Assembly: GCF_046250175.1 (NCBI RefSeq) | Contig: NZ_CP176468.1 | Reading direction: 5' to 3' (one strand) | DNA length: 64,000 nucleotides | DNA from: Psychromonas sp030397575 | GTDB taxonomy: Bacteria > Pseudomonadota > Gammaproteobacteria > Enterobacterales > Psychromonadaceae | Shown here: positions 27,958 through 36,083 of the stretch, in pieces | Position numbering within the stretch: the first letter of the stretch is position 1 | How the letters are laid out: each line of letters opens with the position of its first letter | Made by a program: the position numbers and the translations under genes | The notes under the pieces: model-generated | Database searches by the model: none | Told to the model about the DNA's origin: nothing | What the model saw: the letters and a program-made list of their open reading frames with translations, nothing else

Positions 27958-30018
27958 TTATTTCTCTTTCGTATACCCTGGCAGCGCATCTAAGGCAGAT
28001 TTCAAATAGTCTTTCATGGAATTGAGATTAGAAACAGCGGTATCCATGGCATTAAATTGTGAATATAGGCGCTCTTCTAGATTCTCCATTCGGAAGGTTA
28101 AACTCTCTTTTTCTTCCTGCAACGAACCAATTTGTTTGTATAGAGAATCAAATTTAGTATCAATAGTAGAGCCACTGACATCGATATCACCGTCCGACGA
28201 GCTTACATTAGAGTCAATAATGCCATCGAGCATACTATTGAGCATTGAACTAATGCCTTGAGAATAGGATATCTTACCTCTATCTCCTAGCTCCCCGCCT
28301 GTGACTTCGGCTTTTAACCCTTTTGACTTGCCCTCTGTTGACTCTAAAAATTGGCCTCGACCTGACGCGGCTTTTCCATCAATTAACCCTTCAACATTTT
28401 CACCAGCGACTCCGCCCGCAACCGTTAAACCTAACTGTGAAGAAAAGAAACTAGGATCTTCTATCTCGGTTATTGCGACTGTAGACATAGAACCATAAGC
28501 ATTAGAAACAATAGAAATCATGCCTGCATTTTCTAGAATACTGACATTTAAATTGTTTTCGACGAAGTTAGGATCTGAATTTATTTTGGATTGTAACTCT
28601 GTAGTAAACTCTTCAATAGTGTCATAGGTTTTTGAAGCCAGCTCAATATCACCAGATAAGTAGCCATCTAAACGCATTTTAAAACTATCATTATCTTGAT
28701 CAATACTGAAGGGAACAGAAATAGCAGATGAAGCAGTTAATTCACCTCTGCTTGCTAATTTTGTTACGGCAATATCATAAGAACCAGGTACCGTTGAGCG
28801 CCCTTTACTCTCATAATCAATATAACTATCTGTCGCGCCACCTGAAGCGGTGAAGAAGTCAGCAACACTTTGCATATCGGTATTCATGATCTTATTTAAC
28901 TTTTCAGCGTCTAACGCTAAAGTACCATCACGATTCGTTAACATACCTAAATCGGCGAAACTGCGCACACTACCATCAAGATGTGAGATGTTAGTGTTTA
29001 AAATATCACGCATTTGCCCTTTAATGTTTCGTACCGTTGAGTCGCCACTTAAAATACCATTACTTCTTACATCTGCTCCATAGTTGCTTAAAGCATTCAT
29101 TTGCTTAATAGTGCCATTATAATTTTCAACAAAAGCATAAATCTGCTCTTCTACTGTACTCATATCAGGCACAATAGTAAGTGACACTTTGGAGTTTGGT
29201 TCCGTCTCACCGGCAATATTCAGCGTTACACCTTCAATCACATTAGTGATGTTATTACTTGGACGGCTAATTTCAATCCCATCCATAACCATTATTGCAT
29301 TTTGAGCAACAGAGGTTTGCTGCATATTTTTAGTGTCGCTGGTAAAAGTAAAGGCTGATAACCCTGTACCGTCGTTATTAATACCATCATCATCTTCAAC
29401 GGTTAGTTGCATGGCATTTTCTTCACCCGTCTCCTTATTAATTAACACTAAGCGGTAATTATTGCCGTCATTAATTAATGACGCGGAAACGCTATAGTCG
29501 CCTTCATTGATGGTATCGCGCATCTTATCTAAAGAGTTATTCTCAGCATCAATGGTTAAGGTTTCAACAGGTTTATTGGGGTTAATAGAAAATGAGCCAT
29601 CGTCATTGTAAGTGCCATAACTCAAACTAATGATGCCTGTGCCCACTTGAGAAGTCGCTTCAGAATAAGATTTATCGGGAGAAGAGGCGATGGTTTGTGC
29701 TTTAGCTTGTTGTTTAACTTCAAAACTCCAACTACCTGTTTCAGCACCTAGCCCCAAGGTTGTGGTTAAGATCGATTCATCACTACTAGTGGCACTCGTC
29801 GCAGAAAAGGTGGAAGCACGAGATAAATCAGCAAAGGAATCTTGGAAATCTGAGAGCGCACTGTTGATGGTACCAAAAGCGGAGATCTTTTCAGTGGCTT
29901 CTGTGGTATCAGCTAATATGGAAGCAGCAGCGGGATCTTTTTCCGCTGCAACAATGGCAGTAACGATGTTATTAATATCAAGACCAGAACCTAGGCCTGT
30001 TGATGTAATCGATGTCAT
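27958..30018 (-). CDS. fliD: Flagellar filament cap protein FliD
   Basis: FliD caps the filament tip and helps fold incoming flagellin. At 686 residues it is much longer than the roughly 470 of enteric FliD, in line with the long FliD of marine polar flagella. The N-terminus SITSTGLGSGLDINNIV and the C-terminal coiled coil (QEEKESLTFRMENLEERL, then a final DYLKSALDAL) are typical. The middle contains FliD repeats and flagellin-hook-type beta segments. A sigma54 promoter lies about 55-68 bp upstream. Confidence 0.94.
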   Translation of the reverse strand: MTSITSTGLGSGLDINNIVTAIVAAEKDPAAASILADTTEATEKISAFGTINSALSDFQDSFADLSRASTFSATSATSSDESILTTTLGLGAETGSWSFEVKQQAKAQTIASSPDKSYSEATSQVGTGIISLSYGTYNDDGSFSINPNKPVETLTIDAENNSLDKMRDTINEGDYSVSASLINDGNNYRLVLINKETGEENAMQLTVEDDDGINNDGTGLSAFTFTSDTKNMQQTSVAQNAIMVMDGIEISRPSNNITNVIEGVTLNIAGETEPNSKVSLTIVPDMSTVEEQIYAFVENYNGTIKQMNALSNYGADVRSNGILSGDSTVRNIKGQMRDILNTNISHLDGSVRSFADLGMLTNRDGTLALDAEKLNKIMNTDMQSVADFFTASGGATDSYIDYESKGRSTVPGSYDIAVTKLASRGELTASSAISVPFSIDQDNDSFKMRLDGYLSGDIELASKTYDTIEEFTTELQSKINSDPNFVENNLNVSILENAGMISIVSNAYGSMSTVAITEIEDPSFFSSQLGLTVAGGVAGENVEGLIDGKAASGRGQFLESTEGKSKGLKAEVTGGELGDRGKISYSQGISSMLNSMLDGIIDSNVSSSDGDIDVSGSTIDTKFDSLYKQIGSLQEEKESLTFRMENLEERLYSQFNAMDTAVSNLNSMKDYLKSALDALPGYTKEK

Positions 30019-30070
30019 TGTTGTTCCTCATTACTCTGTTTTTTTTGCTGTACACTTATATATAAAAGTA

Positions 30071-30086
30071 AGCAAAAACTAAGCCA
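30071..30086 (-). promoter_or_regulatory. Sigma54 promoter of fliD
   Basis: The minus strand reads TGGCTTAGTTTTTGCT, with GG and GC separated by 10 bases and a full TTGCT -12 element, between flaG and fliD. It makes fliD at least partly independent of the flagellin-flaG transcript. Confidence 0.8.
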
Positions 30087-30142
30087 TAATAGTATTTGAA
30101 ATACTACAACTGAACATAATTTTAGTTAGATTCAGCAGTTAT

Positions 30143-30526
30143 TTATACTTTAGTATCAAATAAAATACCGGCTACGTCATCCATCTTTTTACGCAAGACC
30201 ACTAACTCCTCTGAAGGGATCTGTCGAATCACCTCATCACTATCTGAATCTTTAACAATAATGACACTTTTACCTAACTCATCATCTATTGAAAATGATA
30301 AATTACGTTTCATATCATGCAAAAAATCATTCATTTCTTGTACTGTTTTGGCTATTTCTTCTGCACTAAGTGGCGTTGCTGTTTCCGTATACTCATCGGT
30401 AAATTTTTTTTCACCTCTAATATTTTGAGTTAAACTATCCATCACCTGACTAACAGACGTCATTGGTTTATCTATTTTCGCTGTTTGATATCCCGTCATT
30501 GGAATCACGCTATTGAGCTCTGACAT
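30143..30526 (-). CDS. flaG: FlaG family protein
   Basis: FlaG influences filament length in polar flagella. The 127-residue product has a low-complexity N-terminus and a conserved C-terminal domain (about 60-127) with FSIDDELGKSVIIVKDSDSD and VIRQIPSEELV, the FlaG signature. I start at the ATG at 30526, with AGAGG six bases upstream, rather than the TTG two codons earlier. It lies between flagellin and fliD, as in Vibrio and Shewanella. Confidence 0.9.
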   Translation of the reverse strand: MSELNSVIPMTGYQTAKIDKPMTSVSQVMDSLTQNIRGEKKFTDEYTETATPLSAEEIAKTVQEMNDFLHDMKRNLSFSIDDELGKSVIIVKDSDSDEVIRQIPSEELVVLRKKMDDVAGILFDTKV

Positions 30527-30561
30527 AATCAACCTCTTTTATCGTATCTAATAAGCAAGAA

Positions 30562-30584
30562 AGCCCCCTAATCGATAGGAGGCT
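30562..30584 (-). terminator. Hairpin after flagellin gene
   Basis: A 9-bp stem with one G-T pair (30562-30570 with 30576-30584) and a 5-nt loop is followed on the minus strand by TTCTTG. The short T run suggests a partial terminator that lets some flagellin transcript reach flaG. Confidence 0.6.
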
Positions 30585-30618
30585 ATTAAATCAATTACTT
30601 AGTAGCCATCCTAATGGA

Positions 30619-32286
30619 TTAACCAAGTAGTGATAATACACTTTGAGCAGATGAATTAGCTTGTGAAAGCATAGATGTACCTGCTTGTTGTAATATCTGT
30701 GCTTTACTCATATTAGATGTTTCTGAAGCAAAGTCAGCATCTTGGATACGAGAGTTAGATGCAGATAAGTTTTGAGAAACATTTTCTAAGTTAGAGATAG
30801 TAGAATCTAAACGGTTTTGAATCGCACCTAAGCCAGCTCGTGAAGAACTGATTTTAGATAACGCATCATCCACTTTAGTAATCGTATTTGAAGCACTGTT
30901 CATCGTTGATACATTTGTACCTAGGCTATCAATTACTTTACCACCCATTTCGCTCTGCATACCCAAGGTTGTTAGTGCAGCAGTACGACCTGCTTGCGTA
31001 GAAGCACTTGACGTTACTTCAATACCAACACCATCTTCAGCAGAGAATTGGTAACCTGCTGCAGCTGTACCTGAAATAGTTACACCTGTTTGATCTGAGT
31101 AAGAGTTAATATGTGCAATTACGTCAGCATCTGTAGCAAGTGTTGCTGGACCAATATCAACACCATTGATTTGTAATTTATCTGCTTCAGTAATGTTGGC
31201 CGTTGTTGCAACTCCACCAGTGATAGCATCTGCACCATTCGCTACAGTGAAACCAGCATTAGCTGTCGCAGTCCCCGTCACAGAGATAGCTTTATCATCA
31301 GCACTGTCTAGTGCAATGTAACCAGTGTAAGTACCATCAGTCACGCCTGTTGAAGCACCTTGACCACCACCAACGGTGATATCTTCACCCGTGTCGTTAG
31401 TCATGATTAACTCACCATTATCGCCTAAAGAAGCGGTAACACCAGATACATCACGGTTAATTGTTTCAACTAAGCTATCCATTGAAGATGTTGCACCTAA
31501 TTCTATTGCTGAATTAGTACCCACTTGAATAGTCATACCGTTAGTAACACCTGTTACTGTTGTGCTTTCATCACTACCTTGAATAACATTGTATGCGCTT
31601 GCAGTTACACCCGTTTCAGCTGTTTTAAGGTTAATTGCTTTTGCAATATCAGTTGCTGATCCACTTTCAGATGCAGGGATATCAACACCATTTACTAACA
31701 TTTCACCAGCAGTGCCTGTTGTTGCAGCTGCAACACGACCACCATTAAGTTCACCTTTGTTTAAACCACCGTTTAAGCCAAGATCATTAGTTGATACAGA
31801 ATCGATAGAAAAACTTAATGTTTGTCCTTCGTTTGCACCAATTTGTAATGTTGCAGTCCCCGCAGAACCATCTAATAATTTCTTACCATTAAATTCAGTG
31901 GTATTAGCAATACGGTCAAGTTCATCATGTAGTTGATCAACTTCTTCTTGGATTGCCTGACGGTTAGATGAAGAGTTTGTATCATTGGCAGACTGTACAG
32001 ATAGCTCACGCATACGTTGTAGGATGTTAGTCATTTCATCCATCGCACCCTCAGCAGTTTGTGCCATTGAGATACCATCATTCGAGTTACGAACAGCTTG
32101 CGTTAAACCTTTAATTTGAGAATTCATTCCCGTTGAAATTGCTAAGCCAGCAGCGTCATCTTTTGCGCTGTTAATACGCAAGCCAGAAGATAAACGTTCC
32201 ATTGCTTGGTTTGATGCTGCTTGCGTTTTGCCTAATTGACGTTGTGCATTAAGCGACATTACATTTGTGTTTACTACTGATGCCAT
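30619..32286 (-). CDS. Flagellin
   Basis: This is the filament subunit, exported by the flagellar secretion system with help from FliS. The 555-residue protein has the conserved N-terminal D0/D1 (1 to about 165, with LNAQRQLGKTQAASNQAMERL and DDAAGLAIS) and C-terminal D1/D0 (about 455-555, ending SVLSLLG). The central part is a large variable surface domain rich in Ala, Gly, Thr and Asp. The start is an ATG with AAGGAG upstream. It is the only flagellin gene in the window. Two sigma28 promoters precede it. Confidence 0.96.
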   Translation of the reverse strand: MASVVNTNVMSLNAQRQLGKTQAASNQAMERLSSGLRINSAKDDAAGLAISTGMNSQIKGLTQAVRNSNDGISMAQTAEGAMDEMTNILQRMRELSVQSANDTNSSSNRQAIQEEVDQLHDELDRIANTTEFNGKKLLDGSAGTATLQIGANEGQTLSFSIDSVSTNDLGLNGGLNKGELNGGRVAAATTGTAGEMLVNGVDIPASESGSATDIAKAINLKTAETGVTASAYNVIQGSDESTTVTGVTNGMTIQVGTNSAIELGATSSMDSLVETINRDVSGVTASLGDNGELIMTNDTGEDITVGGGQGASTGVTDGTYTGYIALDSADDKAISVTGTATANAGFTVANGADAITGGVATTANITEADKLQINGVDIGPATLATDADVIAHINSYSDQTGVTISGTAAAGYQFSAEDGVGIEVTSSASTQAGRTAALTTLGMQSEMGGKVIDSLGTNVSTMNSASNTITKVDDALSKISSSRAGLGAIQNRLDSTISNLENVSQNLSASNSRIQDADFASETSNMSKAQILQQAGTSMLSQANSSAQSVLSLLG

Positions 32287-32359
32287 GATGAGCTCCTTGG
32301 TTTATATCTTTCTAAAATTCATAATAATGAAGTTAGTTGTAATTGTTTGTCATAGTGTT

Positions 32360-32386
32360 TTATCGACCGCTTAAAAAATAACTTTA
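32360..32386 (-). promoter_or_regulatory. Proximal sigma28 promoter of flagellin
   Basis: On the minus strand TAAAGTTA (32379-32386) and GTCGATAA (32360-32367) are spaced by 11 bp, matching the FliA consensus TAAAGTTT-N11-GCCGATAA at all but two bases. The start site would lie near 32353, about 67 bases before the ATG. Confidence 0.85.
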
Positions 32387-32455
32387 ATGTTTTTGATTAA
32401 TTACTTTCTGTTAACGGTTCCTTGTTAAAGCAGTCAATGTTCAGACTTAATTACT

Positions 32456-32482
32456 ATATCGACCATCGGAAAAAGATCTTTA
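32456..32482 (-). promoter_or_regulatory. Distal sigma28 promoter of flagellin
   Basis: On the minus strand TAAAGATC (32475-32482) and GTCGATAT (32456-32463) are also spaced by 11 bp. It lies 96 bp upstream of the proximal promoter in the same orientation. The match is a little weaker but the spacing is identical. Confidence 0.65.
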
Positions 32483-32518
32483 GCCCTTTTATTAAATTAA
32501 TTAATATTTTTTAACCAT

Positions 32519-32553
32519 AAAAAAAGGCGCTGAATCTTCAGATCCAACGCCTT
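32519..32553 (-). terminator. Terminator after the MaoC-like gene
   Basis: A 13-bp stem with two G-T pairs (32524-32536 with 32541-32553), a 4-nt loop and a T run on the minus strand lies just past the stop codon at 32585. It insulates the flagellin promoters from upstream transcription. Confidence 0.9.
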
Positions 32554-32584
32554 ATCTATCAATTTTTAAATCTAACTATTTGAA

Positions 32585-33271
32585 TTAAAAGTAAACACGT
32601 ACAACTGAGACCGCAACACATCCTGGTCGACGTGTCCCTTGGATCTCAACAGAGATCTCTTTTTCGATCTCAAGGCCTCGTTTAATAGGAGAAACTTTAA
32701 TTAAACGACTATGCGCTCGAATGACTGAACCAGTTTTAACAGGGTAAGGAAAGCGTACTTTATTTAACCCATAGTTAACCGTCATTTTGGCATTCGCATA
32801 TGCTGGACGCTCTGGATCAACACTATCTGTCAAATAAGGTAATAATGACAATGTTAGGAAACCATGGGCAATAGTCGTTTTAAAAGGAGACTCTTTCTGC
32901 GCTCGTTCAACATCATTATGAAGCCACTGATGATCACCTGTTACATTGGCAAATTGATCAACTCTATCCTGGGTAATTGTTAACCATTCCCCCACGTGAA
33001 CTTCTTCACCAATTTTAGTTTGTAAGCATAAAAACAATTCTCGAGCTTCTGATGAAACTTGTATAGGTTGTTGTGCAACTTTTACAGAACGCCCATTTTC
33101 TAAAACCGAATATTCTTTAATCCAAGCTAAAAGGTGAGCTCTTTTATAATGTGTTGTTTTTAAAAACAGCGCATAATAATCGCGCACTGCTGGTGACATC
33201 CATTGCTTAAAATCAAACGCAATCTTTTGCATGAATTCTGTTTTATATTTATTAATATCGATTTTTTTCAT
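32585..33271 (-). CDS. MaoC-like hydratase/dehydratase
   Basis: The 228-residue protein has a C-terminal MaoC hot-dog domain (about 90-220) with the R-hydratase motif: D113 in NVTGDHQWLH and H118, followed by TTIAHGFLTLSLLP. Such enzymes hydrate 2-enoyl-CoA to (R)-3-hydroxyacyl-CoA. The first 85 residues are an extra helical segment of unknown role. The substrate cannot be told from sequence; (R)-specific enoyl-CoA hydration is the likeliest activity. It lies 29 bp after pyrF and ends in a strong terminator. Confidence 0.85.
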   Translation of the reverse strand: MKKIDINKYKTEFMQKIAFDFKQWMSPAVRDYYALFLKTTHYKRAHLLAWIKEYSVLENGRSVKVAQQPIQVSSEARELFLCLQTKIGEEVHVGEWLTITQDRVDQFANVTGDHQWLHNDVERAQKESPFKTTIAHGFLTLSLLPYLTDSVDPERPAYANAKMTVNYGLNKVRFPYPVKTGSVIRAHSRLIKVSPIKRGLEIEKEISVEIQGTRRPGCVAVSVVRVYF

Positions 33272-33300
33272 AGAGCTTGAGCTTCCATAACGATCTAAAT

Positions 33301-34005
33301 TTATCTTAATGAATCGTTAATATTATTTAGCACAGTAACAGGATCTTCAGCCTGTGTAATAGGTCGACCAATCACTAAGTAATCAGAGCCGCTATCGATT
33401 GCTTGCTTAGGTGTTTTAATACGACGCTGGTCACCGGCATCACTTCCCTCTGGGCGTATACCAGGCGTTACTAACTTAAATTCGTCACCTAGTAAGGCTT
33501 TTAATTCTTCAGCTTCATGTGAAGAGCAAACCACCCCATCTAAGCCAGACGATTTAGTGAGTAAAGCAAGACGTTTAACCTGCTCAGCAGGTGTCAAGTT
33601 AATACCTAACTCAGTCAAGTCACTTTGGTCCATGCTTGTTAATACTGTTACTGCAATTAATAATGGCGCTTTATCACCGTAAGGTTCTAAAACAGCTTTA
33701 GCAGCTTCCATCATTCTACGGCCACCACTAGCATGTACATTTACCATCCAGACTCCTAGATCCGCAGCTGCTTTTACTGCTTTAGCGACTGTATTTGGAA
33801 TATCATGGAATTTTAGGTCAAGGAAAATATCAAAACCTTTAGAGACTAATAATTGTACAAATTCAGGTCCAAAATGGGTAAACATCTCTTTACCAATTTT
33901 TAAACGGCAAGTGGTTGGATCTAGCTGCTCGATAAACGCAAGTGCTTGTGCTTTGTTATCATAATCTAAAGCAATAACAACTTTTGGGTCGACTGATTGA
34001 CTCAT
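33301..34005 (-). CDS. pyrF: Orotidine 5'-phosphate decarboxylase
   Basis: PyrF makes UMP from OMP, the last step of de novo pyrimidine synthesis. The 234-residue TIM barrel has the catalytic LDLKFHDIP motif with D63, K65 and D68, and the phosphate-gripping VTPGIRPEG and YLVIGRPIT segments. It follows lapB by 48 bp, the same neighbourhood as in E. coli. Confidence 0.97.
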   Translation of the reverse strand: MSQSVDPKVVIALDYDNKAQALAFIEQLDPTTCRLKIGKEMFTHFGPEFVQLLVSKGFDIFLDLKFHDIPNTVAKAVKAAADLGVWMVNVHASGGRRMMEAAKAVLEPYGDKAPLLIAVTVLTSMDQSDLTELGINLTPAEQVKRLALLTKSSGLDGVVCSSHEAEELKALLGDEFKLVTPGIRPEGSDAGDQRRIKTPKQAIDSGSDYLVIGRPITQAEDPVTVLNNINDSLR

Positions 34006-34053
34006 CTCTTTTCCTATCTTAGAGGGTTAACTAATTTTTTATTACTAACATAT

Positions 34054-35226
34054 TTATTCGCCATCTAAACCTCTAATTGGTTTAATTCGTCCCCAACTTT
34101 TACAGGATGGACATTGCCAAAATAATTTCTTAGTGGAATAGCCACATTTTTGACAGCGATATTGAGGTCTAAAGGTAATCTGTTCGCTTACTAATTTATG
34201 TAAAAATAACAGGCTCTCTTTTTCATTATCTGATTGTGCTAAACTCAGATGATAAGTCATCAAATGATTAAAGCCTTTCATTGTTGGGTTGCGGCGCAGC
34301 TCTTGTAACATAAAGGTTTGGGCTTTTTCAATGCTTTGAAATTCTGCAATCAATTTAGCCAGCAAAATAACCGCACTTGCGCCAGCACCTAATTGGATAA
34401 TTCGCTTCAAATACAACATTAGCTCTTGCTCAGTATTGGCTTGCTTATGTAGTGTGTGCAACTTTTCTAAGATGACTTCTGTAAAGTCTATATCTAGTTC
34501 AGGAACTTGCTCTAATATCTGTAAGGCTTTATCTAATTGCTGGTTTTGCTCATAATAATCAGCCATTGCTAAACAAGCACGAATACATTTTGGAAAGGTC
34601 ACTAATGCTTTTTGGTATAGCTTTACCGCTTGCTTTTGTTGTTCAGGCTTTTTCATTTGATCAGCCAAACTACAATATAAATAGGATAAGGTTCTTGGCT
34701 TAGCCTGTGCTTTGCCTATCTTATCCATTTGCTCAGTGCAATTAATCGCTTCTTGCCAATCTTTTAATTGTTGATAAATAAGTAACAGATTCTCAAGTGC
34801 AACTTGTCTGTATTCAGGAGACTCTTTGAGTTGAATAAAGGTTTCTTCACTGCGATCGAACAAACCTGATTGGTAAAAGTCTTTACCCAATTGCAGCATA
34901 GCTAAGTCACGTTGTTCTAGTGTCAAAGAAGGCCTAGCAATCAAATTTTGATGGATGCGAATAGCGCGGTCAACTTCACCGTTTTGGCGAAATAGATTAC
35001 CCAGAGCAAGATGTGTTTCAATGGTTTCATCATCAACATCAAGCAAAGCAATAAAATGATCAACCGCTTTATCCGGCTGTTCATTTAACAGGAAATTTAA
35101 CCCCTGCACATATTCCCTGCTTAGCTGATTACCTTTCTTTTGTTTCTTTTGATAAACGCTACGCACGCCCATGTACCAGCCATAAAAGGCAGCTACGGGG
35201 AGTAGGAGGAAGAATATTTCTTGCAC
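34054..35226 (-). CDS. lapB: LPS assembly regulator LapB (YciM)
   Basis: LapB brings LpxC to FtsH for degradation and so balances LPS with phospholipid synthesis. The 390-residue protein has an N-terminal membrane anchor (FFLLLPVAAFYGWYMG), tetratricopeptide repeats from about 35 to 340, and a C-terminal rubredoxin-like metal site made of two CxxC pairs (CQKCG and CPSCKSW). The start is GTG at 35226, confirmed by alignment with the E. coli N-terminus. It follows lapA by 6 bp. Confidence 0.95.
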   Translation of the reverse strand: MQEIFFLLLPVAAFYGWYMGVRSVYQKKQKKGNQLSREYVQGLNFLLNEQPDKAVDHFIALLDVDDETIETHLALGNLFRQNGEVDRAIRIHQNLIARPSLTLEQRDLAMLQLGKDFYQSGLFDRSEETFIQLKESPEYRQVALENLLLIYQQLKDWQEAINCTEQMDKIGKAQAKPRTLSYLYCSLADQMKKPEQQKQAVKLYQKALVTFPKCIRACLAMADYYEQNQQLDKALQILEQVPELDIDFTEVILEKLHTLHKQANTEQELMLYLKRIIQLGAGASAVILLAKLIAEFQSIEKAQTFMLQELRRNPTMKGFNHLMTYHLSLAQSDNEKESLLFLHKLVSEQITFRPQYRCQKCGYSTKKLFWQCPSCKSWGRIKPIRGLDGE

Positions 35227-35232
35227 TAAGAA

Positions 35233-35520
35233 TTAATCTTTTTCGATACGGTCACGTAAATCATTCAACTCTCGGCGCTGCTTTATATTCAATTTATTCA
35301 ATTGGCGACATTTCATTTTTAAAGCGAGGTGGAAATAGCTACCAAGACACAACGCAATTATAAAACCAAAGGAAAATATAACCGCTAATAAGGTTGATAA
35401 GCGTAAATCATTTTGCGCAATAAGATAATTAAATGTAACCGACTGTTGGTTTTGTAAACCTAATACAATCACGATAATAAAAAATATCACTGTGATTAAT
35501 ATAGTTAGAAATCTTTTCAT
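35233..35520 (-). CDS. lapA: LPS assembly protein LapA (YciS)
   Basis: LapA is the small inner-membrane partner of LapB. The 95-residue protein has two transmembrane segments (about 3-22 and 41-63), the QNQQSVTFNYL segment between them as in E. coli, and a charged C-terminal helix. I start at the ATG at 35520, matching the E. coli MKYLL start; a GTG four codons upstream is also possible. ihfB, upstream, is separated by a terminator. Confidence 0.9.
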   Translation of the reverse strand: MKRFLTILITVIFFIIVIVLGLQNQQSVTFNYLIAQNDLRLSTLLAVIFSFGFIIALCLGSYFHLALKMKCRQLNKLNIKQRRELNDLRDRIEKD

Positions 35521-35678
35521 ACTGATACCCACACAAGAACAGAAGTACTGAGTGTATTATAAATCAATCAGGGAATAAATCATTGATATGCTTCGTTTAT
35601 GATTATCGACTCAGATAGTGATCAAATTAATACAGTTATAAGAAAAGGGATGATAAAAGCAGGTAAAAATAGACAAGT

Positions 35679-35706
35679 AAAAAAATGGTGCCTTTCGGCA
35701 CCATTT
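35679..35706 (-). terminator. Terminator after ihfB
   Basis: The perfect 10-bp stem AAATGGTGCC/GGCACCATTT (35683-35692 with 35697-35706) has a GAAA tetraloop on the minus strand and is followed by a T run. It separates rpsA-ihfB from lapA-lapB-pyrF. Confidence 0.92.
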
Positions 35707-35712
35707 GGATAT

Positions 35713-36000
35713 TTAGGTATTTAACGCATTAACACGTTCTCTCAACGCTTTACCCGGTTTAAAGTGCGGAACATATTTACCCCCCAATTCAACCTTATCA
35801 CCTGTTTTAGGATTACGGCCGATACGTGGGGCACGGTAATGTAAAGAAAAACTACCAAAACCTCTTACTTCAATTCTTTCGCCAGAAGCGAGAGAGTTCG
35901 TCATCAGAGTTAATGTTTCTCTTACACTATCTTCAACTTCTTTAACCGACAATTGAAAGTGTTTGCTGGTTAGCCTTTCGATTAGATCAGACTTAGTCAT
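35713..36000 (-). CDS. ihfB: Integration host factor subunit beta
   Basis: IHF beta pairs with IHF alpha to bend DNA sharply, including at sigma54 promoters like those in this window. The 95-residue HU-fold protein has RVEDS-type helices, EVRGFGSFSLHYRAPRIGRNP, and the DNA-intercalating proline arm. It lies directly downstream of rpsA, as in E. coli. Confidence 0.97.
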   Translation of the reverse strand: MTKSDLIERLTSKHFQLSVKEVEDSVRETLTLMTNSLASGERIEVRGFGSFSLHYRAPRIGRNPKTGDKVELGGKYVPHFKPGKALRERVNALNT

Positions 36001-36059
36001 AACTTACCTCGTATTATGTGAATACAAATTAAAAAAGACTCCAGGTTAATGCTTTAAAC

Positions 36060-36077
36060 GTGGCTGTTAACAGCCAC
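36060..36077. other. Palindromic hairpin between rpsA and ihfB
   Basis: GTGGCTGTTAACAGCCAC is an 18-bp perfect palindrome just after the rpsA stop. Without a good T run it is at most a weak terminator or an mRNA-stabilising hairpin that lets ihfB be expressed at a lower level than rpsA. Confidence 0.5.
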
Positions 36078-36083
36078 ATTTAA

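Noticed and set aside
30527..30618. Own sigma28 promoter for flaG (TACGATAA near its start)
   Set aside because: There is no TAAAG element at the right spacing; flaG is more likely reached by read-through from flagellin.
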